Shown here: in pieces, positions 53,425 through 62,725 of the stretch | Numbering within the stretch: the first letter of the stretch is position 1 | Layout: the number at the start of each line of letters is the position of its first letter | Assembly (NCBI GenBank): GCA_016125475.1 | Contig: WGLR01000017.1 | Coordinates: 56,820-120,819, forward strand | Reading direction: 5' to 3' | DNA from: Betaproteobacteria bacterium | Lineage (GTDB): Bacteria > Pseudomonadota > Gammaproteobacteria > Burkholderiales > Ga0077523 | DNA length: 64,000 bases | The notes under the pieces: generated by a model | Databases searched by the model: none | What the model was told of the DNA's origin: nothing | The model's input: only the letters and a program-made list of their open reading frames with translations | Made by a program: the position numbers and the translations under genes

Positions 53425-54855
53425 TCAGAACTTCAGTGCGACGTCGAACTGCATGAGCTTGAGTTTGTCGATCGTGCTTCCGACCGATGCCGAGTCGTCG
53501 TTGTATCCACCGGTGGTCAGGTTGGAGTTGTAACGCGACGCGTGGCCGAACGTGAAGGTCGTGACGATCCGGTCCGCCGGGCTGTACGAAGCCGAGAGGA
53601 AGATGCCCTGCATGTTCGTGCGCTCGAAGATGTCCGAATCGATCATGTTGGGATCGAGTGCGAACTGCTCGATGCGCTGCCAGTAGGTCTTCACGTTCCA
53701 CGCACCCTTCTTCGCGGAACCGCCGTAGGTGCCGACCGAGAATCCGATCTGCATCGCCTTGTCCTGGTCGGTCTGGTTCGGGAATCCCGCGTTGATCGCG
53801 CGATCGTTGCCCTTCAGGTTCTTCGCGAAGTCACCGAACACGACACCCGACAGGCTGGACAGCGGGAAGCGGAATTCGGCGGGAATTTCCAGTACGCGAA
53901 GGTCGTTGATGCCGAACATCCCGGCGCCACCCGTTCCGGCCGTACCGGTGAACGTTTCCCGAAAGCCCGTCGTGCCCTGGCCGCCGGCGTAGGTGTAGTA
54001 GTTCACGGCGGCTTTCAGCGAAGACTTCTCGCTGAGCTTGTAGCCGGCACCGACCTCGAACGCGTAGAGCATGAGGTTCTGACGACCGATGGAGAGACTG
54101 CTGTCGGTGCTCGAGGGCTTCGAGAAGTCCTGGTAGATGAACTGTCCGGCCGTCGCGAACGCCGTGAGATTGTCGTTCACCTTGAACTTCGCGCTCTGGG
54201 AGAGTCCCTCCGGCGTGATGTCGCCGTCCCAGACCATGTGCGTCGTGTAGAGCGGGTTGGCCTGACGACCCGCGATCACGGTCAGCCAGTCGGTGGCGCG
54301 CCACCCGAGGTAGACGAGGCCGACGCTCAGGCCGTCGTTCGACTTGTTCGCCTGCGCGGACTTGCCGCCCTGTCCGCCGTTGTCGTCCGCAAAGGTGTTC
54401 CAGCCCGAACGGCCGTACGTCGACGTGTCGAGGCGGAATCCGTAGAAGAAGTCGTCGTTCACGTCGCCGCGGACACCGACCCGCAGCGAGTAGCGCCAGC
54501 GCTGGCGGTTGAAGCTCGCATTGTTGGGGTCGGTCGCGGCGCGATCTTCGTACCGCAGGCGAAGATCACCGAACAGCTCGGCGCTCCGGATGGCGTCGTT
54601 GATCTTCAGAGCGTGGGGGGCTTCGCTCTTCTGCTGCTTCTTCTCGTCCGCGCGGGCGTTCTCCAGGGTCCGATACTCGTCCGGCGAGAGGATGCCCTTT
54701 TCCTTCAGCGTGCCGAGCAGGTCGTCCACTGTCTCGGCGTGCGCGGGGAGCCCGAGTCCGGTACCGAGGGCTGCGATCGTCGCGATCAGCGCCCACGGCC
54801 GTCGGCGGGCGTGGCGGGTTGCGGGGTCGGTCGGGGAATTCTTCTGAGCTGCCAT
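53425..54855 (-). CDS. Putative outer-membrane porin (Porin_5 type), PhoB-regulated
   Basis: 476 residues. Signal peptide (IATIAALGTGLGLPAHA) is followed by a short coiled-coil/periplasmic stretch (TVDDLLGTLKEKGILSPDEYRTLE) and about 16 beta strands with alternating hydrophobic residues ending in aromatic terminal residue F (LMQFDVALKF), typical of outer-membrane barrels. The promoter carries a near-consensus Pho box, so it likely forms a channel for phosphate or phosphorylated solutes during phosphate limitation. Assignment to phosphate is inference from the box. Confidence 0.87.
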   Translation of the reverse strand: MAAQKNSPTDPATRHARRRPWALIATIAALGTGLGLPAHAETVDDLLGTLKEKGILSPDEYRTLENARADEKKQQKSEAPHALKINDAIRSAELFGDLRLRYEDRAATDPNNASFNRQRWRYSLRVGVRGDVNDDFFYGFRLDTSTYGRSGWNTFADDNGGQGGKSAQANKSNDGLSVGLVYLGWRATDWLTVIAGRQANPLYTTHMVWDGDITPEGLSQSAKFKVNDNLTAFATAGQFIYQDFSKPSSTDSSLSIGRQNLMLYAFEVGAGYKLSEKSSLKAAVNYYTYAGGQGTTGFRETFTGTAGTGGAGMFGINDLRVLEIPAEFRFPLSSLSGVVFGDFAKNLKGNDRAINAGFPNQTDQDKAMQIGFSVGTYGGSAKKGAWNVKTYWQRIEQFALDPNMIDSDIFERTNMQGIFLSASYSPADRIVTTFTFGHASRYNSNLTTGGYNDDSASVGSTIDKLKLMQFDVALKF

Positions 54856-54996
54856 CTGCTTCTCCAGGGTTCGGGGCTCGACTTTGGAGATCCGCCCGAG
54901 TCCGTCTTCGGGCGGATTTCAAAGATCCGGAACAGGCCTGCTGCACTCCGAAGGTGCGCGCGAGGCCGAACGCGGGCGGCAGTTTGTCTCTGCAAC

Positions 54997-55014
54997 ATGA
55001 CAGCTATGTGACAG
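54997..55014 (-). promoter_or_regulatory. Pho box upstream of the porin (minus strand)
   Basis: On the minus strand CTGTCAC-ATAG-CTGTCAT, two 7-bp CTGTCAY half-sites with 4-bp spacer, matching the PhoB consensus. It lies about 140 bp before the porin ATG, oriented toward the gene. Confidence 0.72.
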
Positions 55015-55059
55015 TCTAGCCCATGAGGTGGTCCATTCGCGGAAATACAACGCCCTCCA

Positions 55060-55077
55060 GTGTCACGTTGCTGTCAC
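55060..55077 (+). promoter_or_regulatory. Second Pho box in plus orientation
   Basis: GTGTCAC-GTTG-CTGTCAC on the plus strand, one mismatch from the PhoB half-site consensus in each half or better, 46 bp from the first. It points to a transcript running rightward, where no gene is recognised. Confidence 0.55.
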
Positions 55078-55672
55078 GATGTCGCGACGGAGCACGGCAC
55101 AGGATGCTCGTCGTTACCTGTTGGGGACGCTTGGACGAGCCGGGGGGTGTTCGAATCGGATCCGGCTGACTGGTGCCGATGGCGGGCATTTGGCGCGCTC
55201 CGGCTGCCACGTGAGGACATCAGTCGGGGACGCACGTCCGGGCAGCGTGATTCGACACGGGAATCGACGGGACCGGCGCGACCGTCAGGGCAACGGACGG
55301 CAGGGGACGCGTCGTACGGCCGGGACTAGCGGTCCGCCGGCGTCGACCGGAAGGAGGCGGTGCGCCGGACGAGCGCGTGTCGCTTCGTCCGCGCTCGGAT
55401 TCCTGCGCATCTTGGTGAAGACGTTCTGTCCGAGGGGGGGGTGTCGCGGACTGTCGTTCCGCGGCGGGCGATCATCGAACACCTTTCCTGCACGCGTTAC
55501 CTTATCGATGACATGCGTGGACAGGGATTGGGCACGACCGGCAGTGTGCCGATCGGCAAGGCATGGTCGGCGACACGTCGCAAAGCGCCGCGAGTCCGGC
55601 GCGGATGCCCGGATGCCCCGAATGTCGGGACACCGGGGATCGACGGGGCGGGATCGAAGCCCCCAGGTACTT

Positions 55673-56791
55673 TCAGTGCGCACTCCCGGCAGAAGCGTGG
55701 TGCCGCGCGGAACCGGTGCGACGCTTGCTCCTCGAGAGTGTGACGAGCGAGACGAGTCCGAGCCCCACGAGCGCGAACGTTGCCGGCTCGGGTACTGGTG
55801 CGAGGGTGAAGAGGTGGATCGTATTGTCGTTCGGGTCGAACGCTCAGAGCTCGGGTCCGGAATCGCCGATCGCATATACCTGCGTCGAGAAGCCGAGGTC
55901 GTCGATGGGCAGACCCGTTACTGCGTCGTAGTAGAAGCGCGAGCCGAACGCCACGTCCCCCGTCGCCGCGAAGATCGCTTCCGGGAAGACCTGCAGCGTG
56001 TTCGTGACGTCGAGGGCCTCCACCTTGAGTGCGCCGTAATAGAGCGACTGCTGGTCCTGCGAGAGGACGACCGAACCGCCGTAGCCTTGCGCCGTTCCAT
56101 ACGTTCCCGTCGATTCCTGCGCGAAGAAGTCGTTTCCGTTGATGCGATATGCCGCGACTTCCTGTGAGCTCAAGCCCGAGTTCCCGTGAAGGATCCGGCC
56201 GGTGGAACTGTCGTACTCGATGTCCCCGGCGTAGGCCGACGTAGAGAAGTAGCCAGTGGATCCGCCATACGAAGACGTGCTCACGATGGGGGCCACATTC
56301 GTCGTACCCCATTCGTTCATCGTGAAGGTCGTCCACTGGTCGAGCGAGGACAGAACGAAGCGGTCACCCGAAATTGCCTCGACGTGCCCCGCGATGGCGG
56401 GCGTCTTCTTCGTCTCCCAGGTACCCGTGAGAAGGTCCAGTCTGTGAACGTAGTGAATGTTCGAGGGTGTGCTGTAGCCGATGTTCTCGCCGCCGTAATC
56501 GGCCGCGAAAACGTAGCGACCATCCGGTGTCAGATCGATGTCGTTGAAGGAATAGTTCGCGAGGAACGGCGACGATATGGCTCCCGTGGTCAGATCCACG
56601 ACCCGTACGGCACTGCCCGAATTGCGCAGGATGAGCCTCTTGTATTCCGACGAGTAGAGCATCTGTTCGACGTTGCCCGGCGAAGCGAAATTGCCGAGAT
56701 CGGTGTAGGTCGTCGCCGCGGCCCGTGCCACGGGTGTTGCCAGAACCGACATGCCCGCGAGAATGATCGATACCACTGAATATGATTTCAT
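55673..56791 (-). pseudogene. PEP-CTERM beta-propeller-like protein interrupted by in-frame TGA
   Basis: From ATG 56791 (signal peptide ILAGMSVLATPVARAAA) 315 residues of blade-like repeats (VRVVDLTTGAI, FNDIDLTPDGRYVFAADYGG, YVHRLDLLTGTWE) run to TGA at 55844-55846. The same frame then continues AFDPNDNTIHLFTLAPVPEP, a hydrophobic segment and SRSKRR, a perfect PEP-CTERM signal, ending at 55673. A Trp codon TGG would fit the stop position (ELWAFDPND). So a single nonsense change removes the sorting signal; readthrough is less likely. Without the tail the product would be secreted but not sorted. Confidence 0.8.
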
Positions 56792-57642
56792 TGTCTTGCT
56801 CCTCGTGCGTTTCGTTTGAGTGAATGGCGACCGGTCTCGATTCGTGATACCTGGTCGCCGGGGGTATTGAAGTGCGCCGCCTTGCGGTGTGCACATTTCA
56901 AGTCGTGAAGTCGGATGGGGACGACGGGCAAAGATCGGTCCACAGATGCTGGCGGGGGCTGCGCGGGGATCGAGGCTTCGATCGAGCACGACGTGCCACT
57001 GCGCTCGACGCATGCGCGTGCGCGCATCTCGTGCTCCCGGGGACGGGAGGGATGTCCGGATCGAATGCGTGCCGCCTGGCATGACGGTCTCCCAATGCCG
57101 GATTCCTCGGTGGAATCTCTCGATCGACTTTCTGTGCGGCTTCGCCGGCAGGCCTCCGGTGCCGTAAGTCGCTCGTGCCCCGGACGCGTGCTCCCGGCGT
57201 TTCCCGCCTATGCATTCGCACGAATATTTGTCCGGTGGAACGTGTCTACTTCCCGGAACACTGCTCTTTCAGGTCATGGACGGCTCACCGCGGCCACGAA
57301 ATCATTCGATCACGATTCCACTGGGGACCCCGGTGACGTAATTCCGTGACAGCGAATGACGCTCGTGCTAAGCATCACGACCTCGCGCCAGTCGAGGGTC
57401 ACGTCGGCGGCGTTGTCGATATTCCTGTCACCGTATCGGGAGGTACCTCGCTGCCGGGTCGATTAAGGTGGTCGCGCGTGTGTCTGTCCGGAGAACGGGG
57501 ATGTCGATGCGATGGTGCCGCTCGGAGATGTGACGGCGTGATGCTCCTGCCTGGCAGCAGGACCGATGAATGGCCGCATCGCAATCAGAGCGATCTGCGT
57601 CGCGCATGCGATCCGAAACCGCACGAGCTCGGGCGCGCCGCG
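56792..57642. other. Intergenic region with no recognised gene
   Basis: About 850 bp on the 5' side of the interrupted PEP-CTERM gene and the 3' side of the DUF1111 gene. Translations on both strands are Arg/Ser-rich with no family resemblance. The ribosome site ACGAGGAGC of the PEP-CTERM gene lies at its left end. Confidence 0.4.
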
Positions 57643-59046
57643 CTAGATCGCGTTCAGAAAGCGCCGCAGCGCCTCGCGATCCGGACGTGGCAACCGCCTG
57701 AACGCGTCCCGCGACACCTCGGCCTCGCCGCCGTGCCACAGGATCGCCTCGACGACGTCGCGCGCGCGGCCGTCGTGCAGCAGCGCCGTGTTGCCATTGA
57801 CCGTCTTCGACAACCCCAGGCCCCACAGCGGGGGCGTGCGCCAGTCCCGTCCTCCGGCCTCGAAGTCCGGCCGGTCATCGGCCAGGCCCTCGCCCATGTC
57901 GTGCAGAAGCAGGTCCGTGTAGGGGTGGAACGTCTGCCTGGAGAGCTCCGGCAGTCGCGGGAAGTAGTCTGCCGTGCGCAACGTCGGCACGTGGCAGACC
58001 GCGCATTTCAGATCTTCGAACACGGTCGCTCCCCGTCGTACCTCCGGGTCGTTCACGTTTCGGCGCGCCGGCACGCCGAGCCCGAGCGACCACGACTCGA
58101 GATCGTCCCAGGCGGCATCGGTCAGTTCGGGATCGTTGCCGGGTACCTCATGCGTGCAGAGGGTCTGGACCGCCGGGCAGTTCTGCCTGGGAAAGAGGCT
58201 GGACGTCGCGCCGATGTCGTGCAGCGCGGCGGCGGCCACCTGCTGCCGCACGCTCGGCTGCGTGGCCTTCCAGCCGAAGCGCCCCAGCGCGCTCTGCCCG
58301 CGGATCGCATCCCGGACGCGGTTCGGGCGACCCGCGAAGCCCAGCCTGCGCTGGCTTTCCGCCAGAGCCAGGATGGATTCTTCCGGCACGGCTTCGAGCA
58401 GACCGAGGCCGAACACCGGCGGCGCCAGGCGCAGGGACGTCATCGTGTCGGCAGGCAGTGCGCCGAACGCGGGGTTCTCGATGCGCAGGCGCGTGCGCCG
58501 CAGCGTCACCCGGGTACCGTCGGCCAGGGAAACGTGGTGTTCCTCCCAGTCGACGAACAGGTCCGCTTCGGCAGGTACCGGCGCATAGGCGTACTGGAAG
58601 TTGGGGTGCTGTCCCTGGAGTGCGCGATTCTGGATCTGCCCGCCGTAGTTCGCGAGCGGCCGGGGGCCGCCGGACGGGTCGGTGCCGGGCACGCTCACGC
58701 GGGCGACCATCGCGAGCAGTGGTTCGTCCGGTGCATCGGGTGGCGCGCCGCGCCCCGCGCGGCTGTGGCATCCCCCGCATCGGTCCGCGACGAACGTGGG
58801 TCCGAGACCCCAGTCGCCCGCGCTGACGCCGAAGACGACCCACGGCCTCAGAAACCCCGCGCGCCCGCGCTGGAAGGCGGCACGCTGCCGTTCGCTCAGC
58901 ACGGGAGCCGGCCGGAAATACGCGTCCCGACCCGCAGGGGAAACGGTGAAGCTGCCTGCGGAAAGCGAGTCCTCGCGGTCGTCCGCGACGCTCAGAAGGC
59001 TCGTGACCGCCACGGCCCCGGTGAGGAGGAATCGAGTGAATTTCAT
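57643..59046 (-). CDS. DUF1111 diheme c-type cytochrome (putative thiol oxidoreductase)
   Basis: 467 residues from ATG 59046 with a signal peptide (FLLTGAVAVTSLLS). Two heme motifs: CGGCH at 90-94 and CAVCH about 355-359, the latter in DLKCAVCHVPTLRT. Conserved DUF1111 blocks include LGPTFVADRCGGCHSRAGRG, HDIGATSSLFPRQNCP, HPYTDLLLHDMGEGLADDRP and TPPLWGLGLSKTVNGNTALLHDGRA. The family is related to MauG-type diheme peroxidases and is periplasmic. Reaction unknown. Monocistronic. Confidence 0.92.
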   Translation of the reverse strand: MKFTRFLLTGAVAVTSLLSVADDREDSLSAGSFTVSPAGRDAYFRPAPVLSERQRAAFQRGRAGFLRPWVVFGVSAGDWGLGPTFVADRCGGCHSRAGRGAPPDAPDEPLLAMVARVSVPGTDPSGGPRPLANYGGQIQNRALQGQHPNFQYAYAPVPAEADLFVDWEEHHVSLADGTRVTLRRTRLRIENPAFGALPADTMTSLRLAPPVFGLGLLEAVPEESILALAESQRRLGFAGRPNRVRDAIRGQSALGRFGWKATQPSVRQQVAAAALHDIGATSSLFPRQNCPAVQTLCTHEVPGNDPELTDAAWDDLESWSLGLGVPARRNVNDPEVRRGATVFEDLKCAVCHVPTLRTADYFPRLPELSRQTFHPYTDLLLHDMGEGLADDRPDFEAGGRDWRTPPLWGLGLSKTVNGNTALLHDGRARDVVEAILWHGGEAEVSRDAFRRLPRPDREALRRFLNAI

Positions 59047-59134
59047 GGGGCCGGAGTTTGCCTCGACGCGAAACGCCTTGCCACCCCGCGACGTATCGGA
59101 GCCCGGCACCTCGACACGCGCGGGGGTCAGGGGT

Positions 59135-60304
59135 TCACTGACGGGAAGTGACCGGCTCGACCGCGGGCCAGCCGATGCTGGGTGCGTGGCCGCGGAAATT
59201 CTCCAGCCACCAGCGCCAGTCCTCGGGCACGAGCGAGAATGGCGAGTCGTGATGGAGCTCCCGCGCGGCCCAGATCGGCCAGTGCGGATTGGCCAGCGCC
59301 GGGCGGCCGAGCATCACCAGATCCACGAGCTCCTCGCGAATGACGCGGTCGGCCTCCTGCGGAATGCCCAGGTTCCAGCTCGTGGCGACCGGCAGTCCCA
59401 CCTCCTGCCGGACGCGATGGCTTCGCTCGACCATGAAGGACATCCGGTTCATCGGCGGATCGATCATCGCGTCGGTGTTGAAACCGAGCGAGAGGTCCGC
59501 CAGGTCCAGCCCGTGGTCCTTCATCATCCTGATCGCGACGAGCGAGTCCTCGAACTGCGTGCCCTCCGGATTCAGGTCGTCACAACCCAGCCGCATCGTG
59601 AGCGGATACTGCTCGGGCCAGACGGCCCGCACCGCATCCAGGGCTTCCAGCAGGAAGCGGGCGCGATTCCCGACGCTGCCTCCGTAGGCGTCCGTCCGCC
59701 GGTTCGCCAGGGGCGAGAAGAAACTCGCCGCGAGATATCCGTGGGCGAAGTGCAGCTCGAGCCACTGATAGCCGGCATCACGCGCACGCACGGCCGCCTC
59801 GGCGTAGCGCCGGTGCAGGGCCCTGATCTCGTCGACGCTCAGGGCGTGGACGGGGTGCGTGTGACCGCCGTATCCGTACGGGACCGGTGACGGTGCCACG
59901 CAGGTCCAGCCGTCAGGGTGGTCGGGGGGCAACTGCTTCTTGGTGCGGTCGGCGTTCACACCCTTGTGCGGCGGAAGCTGGCTGCCCTTGCGCCCGGTGT
60001 GGCCGAGCTGAATCGCGGGCACGGCTCCCATCCGCTTGACGATCGCCGTGACCCGCGCGTGCCCCTCGACCTGACTGTCGTCCCAGATGCCCGCGCACGA
60101 CGTGGTGGTCCGGCCGTCCGGCGTGATGGCCATCTGCTCGCCGAACACGAGCGCGAAGCCGCCGGCCGCGCGGGCGCCCAGGTAGCTCACGTGATAGTCG
60201 TCGAGCCGGCCGTCCACCGAGCTGTACATGGTCATCGGTGACATCACGATGCGGTTGCGCAGCGTGATGCCCTTGAGGGTGAACGGGGAGAAGAGAGTGG
60301 GCAT
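59135..60304 (-). CDS. Old Yellow Enzyme family NADH:flavin oxidoreductase (YqjM-like)
   Basis: 389 residues, FMN TIM barrel. LFSPFTLKGITLRNRIVMSPM start, HTGRKG, LHFAHGYLAASFFSPLANRRTDAYGG (His/Tyr active-site and FMN-phosphate region about 175-203) and VMLGRPALANPHWPIW at the C-terminus, the last typical of thermophilic/YqjM-type OYEs. It reduces activated C=C bonds of alpha,beta-unsaturated carbonyls with NAD(P)H. It precedes the DUF1111 gene on the same strand. Confidence 0.93.
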   Translation of the reverse strand: MPTLFSPFTLKGITLRNRIVMSPMTMYSSVDGRLDDYHVSYLGARAAGGFALVFGEQMAITPDGRTTTSCAGIWDDSQVEGHARVTAIVKRMGAVPAIQLGHTGRKGSQLPPHKGVNADRTKKQLPPDHPDGWTCVAPSPVPYGYGGHTHPVHALSVDEIRALHRRYAEAAVRARDAGYQWLELHFAHGYLAASFFSPLANRRTDAYGGSVGNRARFLLEALDAVRAVWPEQYPLTMRLGCDDLNPEGTQFEDSLVAIRMMKDHGLDLADLSLGFNTDAMIDPPMNRMSFMVERSHRVRQEVGLPVATSWNLGIPQEADRVIREELVDLVMLGRPALANPHWPIWAARELHHDSPFSLVPEDWRWWLENFRGHAPSIGWPAVEPVTSRQ

Positions 60305-60516
60305 GCGAAATCCGGAAGTACGGGGAGGTCAGGGGGCGCCGGCCACGGTCCGATTCCCGACACCTTCGACCGTTTCGGCGGACCAGCAACTGTTCGTGGC
60401 GGGCGCGAGTTTACCCGCACGCCGCGGTGGCGTTGGCGGGCAGGCCGCGAACGAGCTTCGCCGCGACGTGCCACCGTGCCGGGCGCCTGCACCCGGCTCC
60501 GGCTCGCGTGTACACC

Positions 60517-61419
60517 CTAGACCATTGCGATCGGACGGGCCGGGGAGCCGGTCGCGCCCTTGAACTTCACGGGCAGCAGGATGAAACAGAACTCGGCCAC
60601 GCGAGCATCGACCAGGGGCGTCAGCAGCAGGTTCTCGATCAGGTAGACGCCCGCCTCGACGAGACAATGCTGGTGGACGGGCATCTTCACCGCGGGCTCG
60701 TCCTCGCCAGGCAGAACCTCGACGGCCATGTTGTCGCAGCCGATCGCGGTGACGCCCTGCTTCGTGAGCCACTGCGCAGCCGCGACATTGATGCCGGGTT
60801 CGCCGGACAGGTACCGCGGGTTGTCGGTCATGTAGAACCGGCCCCAGCCCGTGTGGACCAGCACGATGTCGCCGGGACGGATCTCCATCTTTTCCGCGGC
60901 CAGGCACTTCTCGATGTCGTCGGGGCCGACGGAACGGCCGGCTTCCAGAAACGGACCGCCATCGAGCCTCGAGACGTCGACCATGAGCCCGCGCGACACG
61001 ATCGACGGCGCGTGCTCGATGCCGAGCTTCGCCAGCCCGAAATCGGTCATGGTCTCGTTCGCGTCGTGCCCGCCGTACATCTCCGCGCCGATCGTGAAGT
61101 GCCCGAGCGCATCGATGTGCGTCCCGACGTGCGTGGTCATCTCGATGCGCTCGAGGTTCGACCCCGCGTCGTTCGTGGCACCGGCCTGACGCCGGCGCCG
61201 GATCCCGCCCTGCCAGTTCGGCGCGCCGAGCAGCAGGTACGGGGTCTGGACCGGCTCGAAGCGCGGGGCACCGATCTCGATCGTCTGGCTCAGGTCGAAG
61301 AGCGCACCCTCGCGTACGAGTGCGAGCGCTTCGAGGCGTTTTGCGGGCGTCAGATGATTGCCGGCGCCGAGCTGATCGCCGGCGGGCCACTGGCCGTGGT
61401 CGTGAACTGCACAGGGCAT
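60517..61419 (-). CDS. Cyclase family protein (kynurenine formamidase-like metal hydrolase)
   Basis: 300 residues with the family metal motif H97-x-G-T-H101-x-D103-x3-H107 (HVGTHIDALGH) and a second GDIVLVHTGWGRFY strand. Members include kynurenine formamidase KynB and isatin hydrolases; they hydrolyse amide or lactam bonds using Mn or Zn. The full tryptophan pathway is not present, so substrate is open. ATG 61419 gives the family-length protein; gcdH elsewhere in the window is compatible with, but does not prove, tryptophan degradation. Confidence 0.9.
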   Translation of the reverse strand: MPCAVHDHGQWPAGDQLGAGNHLTPAKRLEALALVREGALFDLSQTIEIGAPRFEPVQTPYLLLGAPNWQGGIRRRRQAGATNDAGSNLERIEMTTHVGTHIDALGHFTIGAEMYGGHDANETMTDFGLAKLGIEHAPSIVSRGLMVDVSRLDGGPFLEAGRSVGPDDIEKCLAAEKMEIRPGDIVLVHTGWGRFYMTDNPRYLSGEPGINVAAAQWLTKQGVTAIGCDNMAVEVLPGEDEPAVKMPVHQHCLVEAGVYLIENLLLTPLVDARVAEFCFILLPVKFKGATGSPARPIAMV

Positions 61420-61608
61420 TTCTGGGACTCCTGCTGTCTGGCTACGCCTTCGATCGCGTGAAGCACGCGGGCGTCGCGAAAATGGACGGTGGCTCGTGGC
61501 TGACGATCTCCACGCTTCCGACAAGGGGCGGATCCTGTTTCGGCTTCACCGCTTTCGACGGATCATCGCTGACGCCGCGGGTACATGCTTCGCACAAGGA
61601 ATTCGACG

Positions 61609-62454
61609 TCATTTCGGGGCTGCCAGGAAGGTGGTTGCCGAAAGGTGGCACGTCGTCTCGATGGCGCCAGCGAGTGTGTAGAGGCGCGGCGCCTGCCGGA
61701 AAGCGAACAGGCGATAGAGATGGTACCGAGACGCATGCCTCCCGGACGTTTCCACTTCGTTCCGCGTAACGAAGAACGGCGTGTCGCCACCGTACCGCGT
61801 GGTCTTCACCTCGATGAGACGCTCGGCGCCGGACGTCTCGAACGAAAGAATGTCGAATCCCTCGTGGTCACCGCGAACCCTGGAGGTGTGCTCGATCTTC
61901 GCGGCGAGGGACTCCCGACCTTCGTGGATCAGGCGTGCTCTCTCGTAGTTCAACGTGAACAGTTCGCCTGCATGGCCGAGCGACTGGTTTCGTGCTTCGC
62001 GCGCGATGAAGTTCGTCGGCAGGCGGACGGCGTGAGGTCCGGGTTCCGACGCAGTCCGAGAATCGAGTCGAGACGCAGGCGGGACGGCCAGTATTGCAAG
62101 GATGTTGTCGACTTCGGGGACGGCCGTTGGGCGGTCCGCGTCTGCCGCCGCAATGGCCATGAGTTCGGGAGATCGAGCGAGCCGGTCGACTACCACCTCG
62201 GCGAGCATCGTCTGGTAGTTGGAGCGGGGCTTGTAGCCGTTGATGTACGGAAAGCCGGCATCGAGCAATGCCGCGCTGATGTTCGCGTGCTTGAACTCGA
62301 TGGACTGATCCGAGCGGCTGTCGAGAAGTGGCCTGAGTGCCTTGCGGTGTGCGGCCTTGTTGTAGGGTGTACCGGACAGTTCCGACGCGAGCATGGACAG
62401 ATAGTCCTCGACGATCGCTTCCACCTCCGCTCGTGTCCAGTCGGTGCGACTCAT
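61609..62454 (-). CDS. DUF3883 domain protein, PD-(D/E)xK-like
   Basis: 281 residues from ATG 62454. N-terminal helical part (MSRTDWTRAEVEAIVEDYLS, then NISAALLDAGFPYINGYKPR) resembles the N-terminal region that often accompanies this family. C-terminal DUF3883 with putative nuclease residues E164 (HAGELF), D201 (GFDILSF) and E215-x-K217 (LIEVKTT). DUF3883 is found in restriction-modification and other defence or DNA-repair systems, but here it is alone, between metabolic genes. It looks less GC-rich than its neighbours by eye, so recent acquisition is possible. Role unknown. Confidence 0.85.
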   Translation of the reverse strand: MSRTDWTRAEVEAIVEDYLSMLASELSGTPYNKAAHRKALRPLLDSRSDQSIEFKHANISAALLDAGFPYINGYKPRSNYQTMLAEVVVDRLARSPELMAIAAADADRPTAVPEVDNILAILAVPPASRLDSRTASEPGPHAVRLPTNFIAREARNQSLGHAGELFTLNYERARLIHEGRESLAAKIEHTSRVRGDHEGFDILSFETSGAERLIEVKTTRYGGDTPFFVTRNEVETSGRHASRYHLYRLFAFRQAPRLYTLAGAIETTCHLSATTFLAAPK

Positions 62455-62725
62455 GAAGTGATCACCGATTCGTCTGGACTGTGTCCGGGCTGCCGGACAC
62501 CACCACACGTCGACGGGCGTCGGTACATCCCTGCCAGATGGCGTGACTGCGACGAGCCGCACGAAGCCGGTCGTCCCTCGGGTTCCGTGTACGTCGTCGC
62601 CACGGCGATGGCGGGTGGTTCCCGCCACCGCCGTCGGGTGTGTGGGCGTTGCGCGGTTTGGCGTGTCCCGCGGAGTGGGCACCCGACGATGTGTGGCCGA
62701 TGGCGGGCACCGGAATCGCGGCGAT

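Larger units (their letters stand above)
54856..55672. other. Long intergenic region between porin and interrupted PEP-CTERM gene
   Basis: About 800 bp with no recognised gene other than the two Pho boxes. Rightward from 55078 there are only short Arg-rich frames. A short untranslated RNA or small peptide driven by the plus-strand Pho box cannot be excluded. Confidence 0.4.

Noticed and set aside
55844..55846. TGA as a selenocysteine or programmed readthrough codon
   Set aside because: No SECIS-like hairpin is visible just after it and the family does not use selenocysteine; a TGG to TGA change is simpler.
59118..59134. GGGGTCAGGGG as another RAYT end near the Old Yellow Enzyme stop
   Set aside because: Only GGGGTCAGG matches and the TTGC part of the motif is absent.
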